Shown here: one piece after another, positions 16,100 to 24,394 of the stretch
Layout of the letters: each line of letters opens with the position of its first letter
How positions within the stretch are numbered: the stretch's first letter is position 1
Origin: Mycobacterium sp. ACS1612
Lineage (GTDB): Bacteria > Actinomycetota > Actinomycetes > Mycobacteriales > Mycobacteriaceae
NCBI RefSeq assembly: GCF_001667505.1
Contig: NZ_LZHZ01000061.1
Coordinates: 62,001 to 126,000 of the forward strand
Length of the DNA stretch: 64,000 nt
Reading direction: 5' to 3'
The notes under the pieces: model-generated
What the model was told of the DNA's origin: nothing
What the model saw: only the letters and a program-made list of their open reading frames with translations
Databases searched by the model: none
Translations under genes and position numbers: made by a program

Positions 16100-17899
16100 A
16101 TGCCGGAGTTCGACGACGGTCAGGCCGCCACGACGCTGCCCAGCTCCACACTTGTGGAGACCGACGTGTTGATCGTCGGATCCGGGCCTGCCGGGGCCTC
16201 GGCGGCGCTGCTTCTCTCATCACTCGGTATCCGCAACACGATGATCACCAAGTACCGGTGGACGGCGAACACACCACGCGCTCACATCACCAACCAGCGG
16301 GCAATGGAGATCTTCCGTGACTTGGGTATCGAGAAGCAGGTGCTGGCCGACGCCACGCCGCACAACCTGGTGGGTGACACGGTGTTCTGCACATCCATCG
16401 CAGGCGAGGAGATCGGCCGCATCCACACCTGGGGAACCAGTCCCGAGCGGGAAGCCGACTACCAGTTGGCATCTCCATGCTTGACGGTCGATATTCCGCA
16501 GACCTACCTCGAGCCGATCCTGGTGCGCAACGCCACCGTCCGGGGCACGGAGACCCGGTTCTCCACGGAGTACCTGGGGCACACCCAGGACGCCGACGGC
16601 GTCGACGTTGACGTGCTCGACCGGCTCACCGGGCTGCGCTACACCATCCGCGCCAAGTACCTCATCGGCGCCGACGGTGCCCGCTCCAAAGTGGCCGACG
16701 ACATCGGCCTGCCCTTCGAAGGCGCGATGGACATCGCCGGTTCGATGAACATCACCTTCAAGGCCGACATCAGCGAACACTGCAACCACCGTCCATCAGT
16801 CCTGTACTGGGTGATCCAGCCGGGGTCGAACGTGGGCGGAATCGGCGCCGGGCTGGTGCGCATGGTTCGGCCCTGGAACGAGTGGTTAGTGGTGTGGGGC
16901 TACGACATCAACGACGAGCCACCGGTGGTCGACGATGCGGCCGCCACTGCGATCGTGCGCAACCTGCTGGGAATGCCCGAACTCGACGTCGAGATCACCG
17001 GTTCTTCGCTGTGGGGCAACAACGAGATGTACGCGACACACCTGCAATCGGGTCGGGTGTTCTGCGTCGGCGACGCCGTTCATCGACATCCGCCGAGCAA
17101 CGGCCTTGGGTCCAACACTTCGATCCAGGACTCCTACAACCTCGTCTGGAAGCTGGCGGCGGTACTACGGGGTCAGGCGAATCCGTCTCTGCTGCAAACT
17201 TATTCGGCCGAGCGAGTTCCGGTGGCGGAGCGGATCGTCACGCGCGCCAACAAGTCGAGTCGCGAGTTCGTCCACCTGTTCCACGCGCTGGGTGTCACCG
17301 CCGCGGAGACCGAAGAAGAGATGTTGCGCGAGATCGAGGAACGAAAAGAGAACACACCGGCGGGCGCGGCCAAGCGTGCGGCCTTGGTGAAGGCGATGGA
17401 GCTGAAGCATTACGAGTTCAATGCTCATGGCGTAGAGCTCGGGCAGTTCTATGAGTCCTCGGCGATCGTGGCCGATAGCACGGCGCGCCCGCTGCCCACG
17501 CGTGATCCGGACCTCTACTACGAGGCTTCCACGGTCCCCGGGTCCCATCTTCCGCACGCATGGGTCGGTGATAACCGTCGCAGGCTGGCGATGATGGATC
17601 TTGCTCCCTACTCCAGCTTCACCCTGATCACCGGTATCGCCGGGGAAGCCTGGGAAACTGCGGCAGCATCAGTGGCACACGAGCTCGGCGTGCCACTGAA
17701 ATGCGTGGTGATCGGGCCTGGACGCGCTGTCACGGACCTCTACTACGACTGGGCGAAGCGGCGCGAGGTCGAGGAGAGCGGAGCGCTGCTGGTGCGGCCG
17801 GACAAGTACATCGCCTGGCGAAGCCACAGCCTGCCCGAGGATCCCGAGGGAAGCCTTCGCGATGCGCTGGCCGCTGTCCTTGGGCGCGAGCCGGCATGA
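16100..17899 (+). CDS. TfdB-type FAD-dependent phenol/resorcinol hydroxylase
   Basis: A 599-residue class A flavoprotein monooxygenase, the length of 2,4-dichlorophenol 6-monooxygenase (TfdB, 598). It has the FAD Rossmann motif VLIVGSGPAGAS (about residues 23-34), the TfdB-like RAHITNQRAMEIFRDLGIE segment, the IGADGARS motif (about 188) and GDAVHRHPPSNGLGSN (about 322-337), followed by a thioredoxin-like C-terminal domain. It would hydroxylate a phenol ortho to OH using NADPH and O2; with the next two genes, resorcinol to hydroxyquinol is the best guess. ATG 16100 has GGGAAGG 9 nt upstream. Its stop overlaps the next start. Confidence 0.87.
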   Translation: MPEFDDGQAATTLPSSTLVETDVLIVGSGPAGASAALLLSSLGIRNTMITKYRWTANTPRAHITNQRAMEIFRDLGIEKQVLADATPHNLVGDTVFCTSIAGEEIGRIHTWGTSPEREADYQLASPCLTVDIPQTYLEPILVRNATVRGTETRFSTEYLGHTQDADGVDVDVLDRLTGLRYTIRAKYLIGADGARSKVADDIGLPFEGAMDIAGSMNITFKADISEHCNHRPSVLYWVIQPGSNVGGIGAGLVRMVRPWNEWLVVWGYDINDEPPVVDDAAATAIVRNLLGMPELDVEITGSSLWGNNEMYATHLQSGRVFCVGDAVHRHPPSNGLGSNTSIQDSYNLVWKLAAVLRGQANPSLLQTYSAERVPVAERIVTRANKSSREFVHLFHALGVTAAETEEEMLREIEERKENTPAGAAKRAALVKAMELKHYEFNAHGVELGQFYESSAIVADSTARPLPTRDPDLYYEASTVPGSHLPHAWVGDNRRRLAMMDLAPYSSFTLITGIAGEAWETAAASVAHELGVPLKCVVIGPGRAVTDLYYDWAKRREVEESGALLVRPDKYIAWRSHSLPEDPEGSLRDALAAVLGREPA

Positions 17900-18957
17900 C
17901 GATGCGCTTCGTGCACGAGACATTGGCGCAGCGCGTGCACTTCGCCCCCGGCGCCGCCGCCGACGCAGTCGCCGACGAGGTCGACCGTCTCGGCGTCCGC
18001 CGGGTGATGGTGATCGCCGGGCCGGCCGAGGCGGAGCTCGCCCACGCGGTGACCGCGAGATTGCCCGTGAGCCTGGTCCACGACGAGGTGGCCATGCACG
18101 TCCCGGTGCCGGTGGCCGAGCGCGCCCGTGCGGCTGCCAGCGAACATTCCGTCGATGTCGTGATAAGCGTGGGCGGCGGATCGACCACCGGCTTGGCAAA
18201 GGCGATCGCGCTGACGTCAGGATTGCCGGTGATCGCCGTCCCGACGACCTACGCCGGGTCCGAGGCGACCGACGTCTGGGGTCTCACCGATGATGGTCAC
18301 AAGATCACCGGCAGTGATGCGCGGGTTCTTCCGCGTGCTGTGGTGTACGACGCCTGCCTGACGCTGACTCTGCCGGTCGACCTCAGCGTGGCATCCGGAC
18401 TCAACGGCTTGGCGCACTGCGTGGACGCGCTCTGGGCGCCACGGGCCGACCCGATCAACGCCGCGCTGGCCACCGAAGGCATCCAGACCTTGGCCAGAGG
18501 TCTGCGCCTGGTCGTCGACGACCCCACCGGACTCGGTGGCCGGGAGCAGGCTCTCTGCGGTGCCTACCTCGCCGCGGTCGCTTTCGCGTCGGCGGGCTCG
18601 GGGCTGCACCACAAGGTCTGCCACGTGCTGGGCGGACGATACAACCTGCCCCACGCCGCGACCCATGCGATCGTGCTGCCGCACGTGGTCGCCCTCAACG
18701 CACCCGCCGCGCCGCAGGCGGCTGAGCGGATCGCGGACGCACTAGGCTCGGCGACCGCGCTGGGCGGGCTACAGGAACTTCGGGCCCGTCTCGGCGCGCC
18801 TCAGGCGCTGCGCGATCACGGTTTTCGAGAGGAACAGATCGGCGACGCGGTCGAGGCGATTCTGCCCGTCGTGCCGGACAGCAATCCCGCAGTCGTCACA
18901 GCCGACAACCTTCGGCGGTTGCTGCACAACGCCTGGAAAGGAGCAGATCCCCAATGA
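17896..18957 (+). CDS. Maleylacetate reductase
   Basis: A 353-residue iron-containing alcohol dehydrogenase-like enzyme that reduces maleylacetate to 3-oxoadipate with NAD(P)H. The NAD-binding SVGGGSTTGLAKAIA motif lies at about residues 91-105, then VPTTYAGSEATDVWG, and the GLHHKVCHVLGG metal-site region near residue 236. Length and motifs fit the MacA/TfdF family. It overlaps both neighbours by ATGA, so the three genes are translationally coupled. Confidence 0.92.
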   Translation: MTMRFVHETLAQRVHFAPGAAADAVADEVDRLGVRRVMVIAGPAEAELAHAVTARLPVSLVHDEVAMHVPVPVAERARAAASEHSVDVVISVGGGSTTGLAKAIALTSGLPVIAVPTTYAGSEATDVWGLTDDGHKITGSDARVLPRAVVYDACLTLTLPVDLSVASGLNGLAHCVDALWAPRADPINAALATEGIQTLARGLRLVVDDPTGLGGREQALCGAYLAAVAFASAGSGLHHKVCHVLGGRYNLPHAATHAIVLPHVVALNAPAAPQAAERIADALGSATALGGLQELRARLGAPQALRDHGFREEQIGDAVEAILPVVPDSNPAVVTADNLRRLLHNAWKGADPQ

Positions 18958-19916
18958 CCACCTCCGACTTGTCAGACACCGCATACGACCAGACCGTCTC
19001 AGCCGAGCAACGGGCCCGGGAGGAAGAGCTGCTGCAACGTGTCGTCGATTCCTTCGCCGGTACCGCCGACCTGCGCTTGAAGCAGCTTCTAGAGGCCCTC
19101 GTGCGGCACTTGCACGCGTTCGTCCGTGAGGTCCGACTCAGCGAGGACGAGTGGAAGCAGGGCATTGACTTCCTCACCGAGGTCGGTCACATCACCGATG
19201 AGCGCAGGCAGGAGTTCATCCTGCTCTCCGACACCCTCGGCGTGTCCATGCAGACCATCGCGATCAACAACGAGGCCTACGCTGATGCCACCGAAGCCAC
19301 CGTGTTCGGACCGTTTTTCGTCGACGGTGCGCCCGAGATCGAACTCGGAGGCGACATCGCCGCCGGTGCCACAGGACAGCCATGCTGGGTCGAGGGCACA
19401 GTCCGCGACACCTCCGGAAGGCCCGTTCCCGGCGCTCGAATCGACGTCTGGGAGGCCGACGAAGACGGCTTCTACGACGTGCAGTACAGCGACAGCCGCA
19501 CAGCTGGACGAGGCCACATGTTCAGTGACCAGGACGGCAACTACTGCTGCTGGGCCATCACTCCCACGCCGTACCCCATCCCGCATGACGGACCGGTGGG
19601 CAGGATGCTGACCGCCGCCGGCCGCTCACCGATGCGGGCTTCGCACCTGCACTTCATGGTCAGCGCACCCACCCTGCGCACGCTGGTCACTCACATCTTC
19701 GTCAGGGGCGACGAACTGCTGGACCGCGACAGCGTGTTCGGTGTCAAAGACTCGCTGATCAAAGACTTCATCGAACAGCCGCCGGGAACACCGACTCCGG
19801 ACGGCCGGGACCTGGGAGACCGGTCGTGGTCACGGACCCGCTTCGACATCGTCCTCGCCCCGGCCGCCGATCCCGAGCCGAGTCACTTTAACTCCGTGGC
19901 GGCGTCGAACGGATGA
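18954..19916 (+). CDS. Hydroxyquinol 1,2-dioxygenase
   Basis: A 320-residue intradiol dioxygenase that cleaves hydroxyquinol (1,2,4-trihydroxybenzene) to maleylacetate using Fe(III). It has the N-terminal helical dimerisation domain and a C-terminal beta-sandwich. Four iron ligands are visible at Tyr174 (FYDVQY), Tyr207 (PYPIPHDGPVG), His231 and His233 (SHLHFMV). Their spacing (33, 24, 2) equals that remembered for the Nocardioides simplex enzyme (Tyr164, Tyr197, His221, His223). The start overlaps the reductase stop by 4 nt. Catechol or chlorocatechol 1,2-dioxygenase is less likely because a maleylacetate reductase is coupled and no cycloisomerase is present. Confidence 0.92.
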   Translation: MTTSDLSDTAYDQTVSAEQRAREEELLQRVVDSFAGTADLRLKQLLEALVRHLHAFVREVRLSEDEWKQGIDFLTEVGHITDERRQEFILLSDTLGVSMQTIAINNEAYADATEATVFGPFFVDGAPEIELGGDIAAGATGQPCWVEGTVRDTSGRPVPGARIDVWEADEDGFYDVQYSDSRTAGRGHMFSDQDGNYCCWAITPTPYPIPHDGPVGRMLTAAGRSPMRASHLHFMVSAPTLRTLVTHIFVRGDELLDRDSVFGVKDSLIKDFIEQPPGTPTPDGRDLGDRSWSRTRFDIVLAPAADPEPSHFNSVAASNG

Positions 19917-20005
19917 AAACGCTACTGAGGCAGACGAAATGATGAGCACCGTAGGTGAGGAATGTGAGATGACTGAACTCTTGACAGCACGACCAGAGCC
20001 CCGCC

Positions 20006-20769
20006 ATGAATGAGCGGGAGGTCATCGTCGTCGCGCCGGTCCAACAGGTCTTGCGACAGCGCTCGGCCTGGCGAAGCAGGGCATACGGGTGACCGTTGTC
20101 GACCGTGACGACGAAATCGGTACGGCGCCAAGGGCGCTGATCCGTCTTTTTCCCACGCTCGACGGCTTCGAGGCCTGGGCATCCGGGAGGACGTCGAAAA
20201 GCGCGGCCTGCTCGCGCCCGAGCTCAACTTCGTCGTCTGGGAGACGATAAAGGCGATCCCGGTCAACCACGATGCAGTCAAGGACATCGTTCGTTTTCTC
20301 TACGCGGTCAGCCTCGGTCAGGACGAGATCACCGAAGTACTCCTCGAGCACCTGCCGGCGTGAGCCCAGCGCCGAGGTGATGCTCGGCAGCCCGCTCGTG
20401 GCATCGAGCAAACAGAGGATTCCGTCACGGCTGTATTCACGACCGGACGCGGGGAGCGGCGGATCACCGCCGATTGGTCGGTCGGCGCCGACGGCGCGGA
20501 CTCCGCGGTCAGGAAGCTCTGCGGGTCGGGCTTCGACGGAATGACGTGGCCCGACTGTTTCGTCGCCACGAACGTGAGCCGGTCCGTTCGAGACGATCGG
20601 CTTCGCCGACGCGAACTTGGTCATGGACACCGTGTACGGCGCGATCCTGCTGCGGATCGGCAACACCGGCACGTGGCGTTTCACCTACCGGGAGTCCGGC
20701 GATCTCCCGATCGAGACGTACGCGCAGCGGATCCCCGAACAGCTGCACGACTGGAGCGTCCTGGGATGA
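20006..20769 (+). pseudogene. Decayed FAD-dependent aromatic monooxygenase
   Basis: Pieces of a PheA/TfdB-like flavin hydroxylase appear in order but in different frames: MNEREVIVV, then ALGLAKQGIRVTVVDRDDEI, GTAPRALI, EVLLEHLPA, RRITADWSVGADGADSAVRK and, at the end, DTVYGAILLRIGNTGTWRFT followed by YAQRIPEQLHDWSVLG. At least four frame changes and internal gaps separate them, and only the first half of such an enzyme is represented. It is a dead gene and follows the hydroxyquinol operon by 90 bp. Confidence 0.8.
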
Positions 20770-21029
20770 GATAGGTTCTGCGGTAGGGGATTTGATGCCC
20801 CGCCGAGTCGCCGGACGTTCGCGAAGCACGGCTATACCGCTCGGGCGCCCTCTTCCGATCAAGCACAGACGCCTGCGGGTTGGCCACCGCGACAACCACA
20901 TAGGCCCCACGCCCACCCTGCCGATAGCACCAAAGACTGTGCCTGGAGCGTCGGAGGGCGGAATTGCACTGGTGTAATAACTCTGCACATCTGGAGATCT
21001 CATGACTCCGTCACGTTCTCGAGGCGACT
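20770..21029. other. 260-bp stretch between monooxygenase relic and excisionase-like gene
   Basis: No convincing gene is seen. A frame open on the minus strand has Arg/Pro-rich translation without a recognisable product. The region probably holds the promoter of the excisionase-like gene. Confidence 0.4.
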
Positions 21030-21287
21030 ATGACTGGTTCAATCTCGCCTGACGGCAATCTGCCCGCTGCGCGTCGGCTTCTCACCGTCCTGGAGGCCGC
21101 CGACGCGCTGAAAATCTCACGCTCGTCGGTGTATCGACTGTTCGACACCGGTCAGCTTGCCTGGGTTCAGATCGGCTCCTCACGACGCGTGGCGTCAAAG
21201 GAGATCGAGCGGTTCATCACCGCGCACACCACCGCGAAAGGTGGCCTGACCAGGGTGGCAGGTGCAGTGTCTGATTTCAGGACATAG
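21030..21287 (+). CDS. Excisionase-like (HTH_17) protein, 3' end altered by IS insertion
   Basis: A 85-residue frame with a MerR/Xis-type helix-turn-helix: LLTVLEAADALKISRSSVYR, then FDTGQLAWVQIGSSRRVASK, then EIERFI. This is the layout of excisionase and small DNA-binding proteins of mobile elements. Residues up to TRVAGA belong to the original gene; VSDFRT is read from the IS. Joining the target-site repeat to the DNA after the IS (22581 on) gives VAGAGFEPA followed by a TAG inside the tRNA-Tyr gene, so the gene once ended within the tRNA 3' end. Confidence 0.75.
   Translation: MTGSISPDGNLPAARRLLTVLEAADALKISRSSVYRLFDTGQLAWVQIGSSRRVASKEIERFITAHTTAKGGLTRVAGAVSDFRT
21255..21267. repeat. Left direct repeat flanking the IS481-type element
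   Basis: GTGGCAGGTGCAG is identical to 22581-22593, which is the start of the antisense 3' end of tRNA-Tyr. It is best read as a 13-bp target-site duplication; the two flanking bases before each copy (GG versus GC) nearly match. Confidence 0.7.
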
Positions 21288-22578
21288 TTGGCAGCTGTCT
21301 CGAGACATAGTTGACACCTCGTTAAGCCGGGAGGTCGGCCATGTCGAAGGCGCAGCTCGTCATCACCGCGGTCATACGGGAAGGTCGCAGCAAAAGCGAA
21401 GTCGCCCGCGACTACGACATCTCCCGGTACTGGGTGCAGCAACTGGTCAAACGCTACGAGACCGAAGGCGTGGCGGCATTCGAACCACACTCACGCCGCC
21501 CCCACCACAATCCCCACACCGTCAGCGCCGCGGTGGAAGACAAGATCGTGCGACTACGCAAAACGTTGGACAAAGCCGGCTACGACGCCGGCGCGGCCAC
21601 CATCGCCGAACACCTCGCCCGCGACCACACCATCACCAACGTCCCTGCGGTGTCCACCATCTGGCGGATCCTGTCTCGTCGCGGCTTCGTGATCCCCCAG
21701 CCCCACAAACGGCCCCGCTCCTCGTGGAAACGCTTCTGCGCCGAACTACCCAACCAATGCTGGCAAGCCGACGTCACCCACTGGCGGCTGGCCGATCACC
21801 GCGAAGTAGAAATCCTCGACATCATCGATGACCACTCCCGCATCGCCATCGCCAGCCACGTCCGACCCGTCACCACCGGCCCCGACGTCGTGGACACCTT
21901 CCTGTCCGCCATCACCACCTGGGGCACACCAGCGAGCCTGCTCACCGACAACGGCGCCATCTTCACCGCCAAACAACGCGGCAACGGGCGCACCGCCCTG
22001 GAAATCACCCTGGGCCAACTCGGCATCAAATACAGCCGCTCACGTCCCTATCACCCCCAGACCTGCGGCAAGGTCGAACGCTTCCACCAAACACTCAAGA
22101 AACACCTACGCGCCCAACCAGCCGCCACAACCATCACCGAACTGCAACAACAAATCGACGCATTCCTGGCCTACTACAACACCATTCGGCCGCACCGCGC
22201 ACTACACCGCCGCACACCACAACAGGCCTTCAGCGACCGGCCCAAAGCCCTGCCCACCGGCTACCAAATCCCGCCGCACTACCGCCTGCGACACGACAGA
22301 ATCGACGCCGCCGGCGTCATCACCATCCGATACAACAGCCGCCTGCACCACATCGGCTTGTCCAAGCACCTGCGTGGCACCAAAGTCACTGTGCTCATCG
22401 ACGACCTCGACATCCGCGTCCTCGACCACGCCACCGGCACCCTGATCCGCAAACCCACACTCGACCCCACCCGCGACTACCAGCCCCGCGGCGTCAAAAG
22501 TGGAAACAGCCCCGAAAACAGACTCCAGATGTAAATGATGTCTCGGGACATCTGTCAACGATGTCCCGAGACATCACA
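21268..22578 (+). mobile_element. IS481-family insertion sequence
   Basis: About 1.31 kb with one transposase gene. Left end 21268 reads TGTCTGATTTCAGGACATAG; the right end, reverse-complemented from 22578, reads TGTGATGTCTCGGGACATCG. Beyond the first few bases the ends agree over about 40 bp, with GGACATAGTTG-GCAG-TGTCTCGAGACATAGTTGACA at the left matched by GGACATCGTTG-ACAG-TGTCCCGAGACATCATTTACA at the right, each holding two tandem half-sites. The 13-bp direct repeat GTGGCAGGTGCAG flanks it. Exact ends are uncertain by about 2 bp. Confidence 0.85.
21341..22534 (+). CDS. IS481-family transposase
   Basis: A 397-residue DDE transposase. An N-terminal helix-turn-helix (about residues 1-50, KSEVARDYDISRYWVQQLVK) is followed by a second winged-helix part and an rve integrase core with the catalytic acidic residues in CWQADVTHW, LTDNGAIF and KVERFHQTLKKHL. 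The C-terminal region (YNSRLHHIGLSKHLRGTKV) is typical of the longer IS481 members. The gene is intact, so the element may still move. Confidence 0.93.
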   Translation: MSKAQLVITAVIREGRSKSEVARDYDISRYWVQQLVKRYETEGVAAFEPHSRRPHHNPHTVSAAVEDKIVRLRKTLDKAGYDAGAATIAEHLARDHTITNVPAVSTIWRILSRRGFVIPQPHKRPRSSWKRFCAELPNQCWQADVTHWRLADHREVEILDIIDDHSRIAIASHVRPVTTGPDVVDTFLSAITTWGTPASLLTDNGAIFTAKQRGNGRTALEITLGQLGIKYSRSRPYHPQTCGKVERFHQTLKKHLRAQPAATTITELQQQIDAFLAYYNTIRPHRALHRRTPQQAFSDRPKALPTGYQIPPHYRLRHDRIDAAGVITIRYNSRLHHIGLSKHLRGTKVTVLIDDLDIRVLDHATGTLIRKPTLDPTRDYQPRGVKSGNSPENRLQM

Positions 22579-22580
22579 GC

Positions 22581-22593
22581 GTGGCAGGTGCAG
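22581..22593. repeat. Right direct repeat, inside tRNA-Tyr 3' end
   Basis: GTGGCAGGTGCAG, identical to 21255-21267. The last 12 bases are the antisense of the tRNA-Tyr acceptor 3' strand and part of the T stem, so the IS inserted without damaging the tRNA. Confidence 0.7.
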
Positions 22594-22664
22594 GATTCGA
22601 ACCTGCGTAGGCGTTAGCCGACGGATTTACAGTCCGCTCCCATTGGCCGCTCGGGCAACCTGCC
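22582..22664 (-). tRNA. tRNA-Tyr (anticodon GTA)
   Basis: An 83-nt class II tRNA. Acceptor stem GGCAGGT pairs with ACCTGCC plus discriminator A. The anticodon loop reads CTGTAAA with GTA as anticodon, a long variable arm follows, and the T arm has GGTTCGAATCC. CCA is not encoded. The 3' end borders an excisionase-like gene and an IS element, so this tRNA serves as an integration site. Confidence 0.95.
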
Positions 22665-22794
22665 TGGGTGCTGCACCGCCCCAGCTGATCCGCTCCTCGC
22701 GTCCGCGGGTGACCCGGTTTGGTGCGACTAGCAGGGTACAACGAGGATGGGCCTAAGACGAAAACGCACCGTAGAGCCCAGGAAGGACGGATCC

Positions 22795-23286
22795 ATGGCG
22801 GATTCATCGTTCGACGTCGTGAGCAAGGTCGACCGCCAGGAAGTCGACAATGCGCTGAACCAGGCCGCCAAGGAGCTGGCCACCCGTTTCGACTTCCGCG
22901 GCACCGACACGACCATCGCCTGGAAGGGCGAGGAGGTCATCGAGATCGTCAGCTCGACCGAGGAACGCGTCAAGGCGGCCGTCGACGTCTTCAAGGAGAA
23001 GCTCATCCGCCGCGACATCTCGATGAAGGCGTTCGACGCGGGCGAGCCGCAGGCCTCGGGCAAGACCTACAAAGTCAGCGGCACCATCAAGCAGGGCATC
23101 AGCAGCGAGAACGCCAAGAAGATCACCAAGCTGATCCGCGACGAGGGCCCCAAGGGCGTCAAGGCGCAGATCCAGGGCGACGAGATCCGTGTCAGCTCGA
23201 AGAAGCGTGACGACCTACAGGCCGTCATCGCGATGCTCAAGGGTGCCGACCTCGACGTCGCGCTGCAGTTCGTCAACTACCGGTGA
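22795..23286 (+). CDS. YajQ family nucleotide-binding protein (UPF0234)
   Basis: A 163-residue soluble protein with two RRM-like folds, starting MADSSFDVVSKVDRQEVDNA, with the family block RFDFRG and ending LDVALQFVNYR. Family members bind nucleic acid and, in some species, cyclic di-GMP. It corresponds to Rv0566c of M. tuberculosis. GGAAGGA lies 7 nt before the ATG. gpdA1 follows 31 bp downstream in the same direction, as expected from mycobacterial gene order. Confidence 0.92.
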   Translation: MADSSFDVVSKVDRQEVDNALNQAAKELATRFDFRGTDTTIAWKGEEVIEIVSSTEERVKAAVDVFKEKLIRRDISMKAFDAGEPQASGKTYKVSGTIKQGISSENAKKITKLIRDEGPKGVKAQIQGDEIRVSSKKRDDLQAVIAMLKGADLDVALQFVNYR

Positions 23287-23317
23287 AACGGCAGCCCTCA
23301 GCCCTACGCTGAGCGGC

Positions 23318-24339
23318 ATGGCTGCGCAACGCGAACCAAAAGTCGTCGTCCTCGGGGGAGGGTCCTGGGGCACCACCGTGGCGTCCATCTGCGCCAGGCG
23401 CGGCCCGACGCTGCAGTGGGTGCGCTCGCAGGAGACCGCCGATGACATCAACGACAACCACCGCAACGCGAAGTACCTCGGCGACGAGACGCAACTCCCC
23501 GAAAGCCTCAGGGCCACCACCGACTTCGCCGAGGCCGCGCAGTGCGCCGACGTCATCGTCATGGGCGTGCCGTCGCACGGCTTCCGCGCCGTGCTCACCG
23601 AACTCGCCAAGGAACTGCGGCCGTGGGTGCCGGTGGTGTCGCTGGTGAAGGGTCTCGAGCAGGGCACCAACTATCGGATGAGCCAGATCGTCGACGAGGT
23701 GCTGCCCGGCCATCCGGCAGGCATCCTCGCCGGACCGAACATCGCCCGCGAGGTGGCCGACGGCTACGCCGCCGCCGCGGTTCTCGCGATGCCCGACCAG
23801 CATCTGGCGGCCAGGCTGGCGGAGTTGTTCCGCACCAAGCGATTCGCACGTACACCACCGACGACGTGACCGGCGTCGAGATGGCTGGCGCGTTGAAGAA
23901 CGTCTACGCGATCGCCGTCGGCATGGGTTACTCGCTCGGCATCGGCGAGAACACCAGGGCCATGGTCATCACCCGCGCGGTGCGGGAGATGTCGAAGCTC
24001 GGTGAGGCGGTCGGCGGCCACCGCGACACGTTCGCCGGTCTGGCAGGCACTGGTGACCTGATTGTCACGTGCACCAGCCAACGCAGCCGCAACCGCCACG
24101 TCGGCGAGCAACTGGGCGCGGGCAAGCCGATCGACGAGATCATCGCGTCGATGAATCAAGTCGCCGAGGGCGTCAAAGCCTCAAGCGTCATCATGGAATT
24201 CGCCGACAAGTACGGCATCAACATGCCGATCGCTCGCGAGGTCGACGGTGTCATCAACCACGGCTCCACCGTCGAGCAGGCCTACCGCGGACTGGTCGCC
24301 GAGAAGCCGGGCCACGAGGTGCACGGCTCGGGCTTCTGA
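23318..24339 (+). pseudogene. gpdA1: Glycerol-3-phosphate dehydrogenase [NAD(P)+], frameshifted
   Basis: GpsA-type enzyme that makes sn-glycerol-3-phosphate for phospholipids. Frame one (23318-23869) gives the NAD-binding VVVLGGGSWGTTVAS motif through LFRTKRF and then runs into stop. From 23845 the downstream frame continues with RTYTTDDVTGVEMAGALKN and reaches a normal C-terminus. Adding one C at 23845 (TTCGC to TTCCGC) would restore a 340-residue protein, the family length. No slippery heptamer is seen, so this is a one-base deletion or a sequencing/assembly error. It corresponds to Rv0564c; an Rv0565c counterpart is missing between it and yajQ. Confidence 0.9.
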
Positions 24340-24394
24340 GCGTCCACCGGAAATCGTTGGCCTTTATCGGTCGTCAAGTCCATACTGGTTCACC

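Noticed and set aside
23838..23850. Programmed -1 frameshift in gpdA1
   Set aside because: There is no X-XXY-YYZ slippery heptamer or downstream pseudoknot, and the family does not use frameshifting; a one-base deletion or sequencing error fits better.
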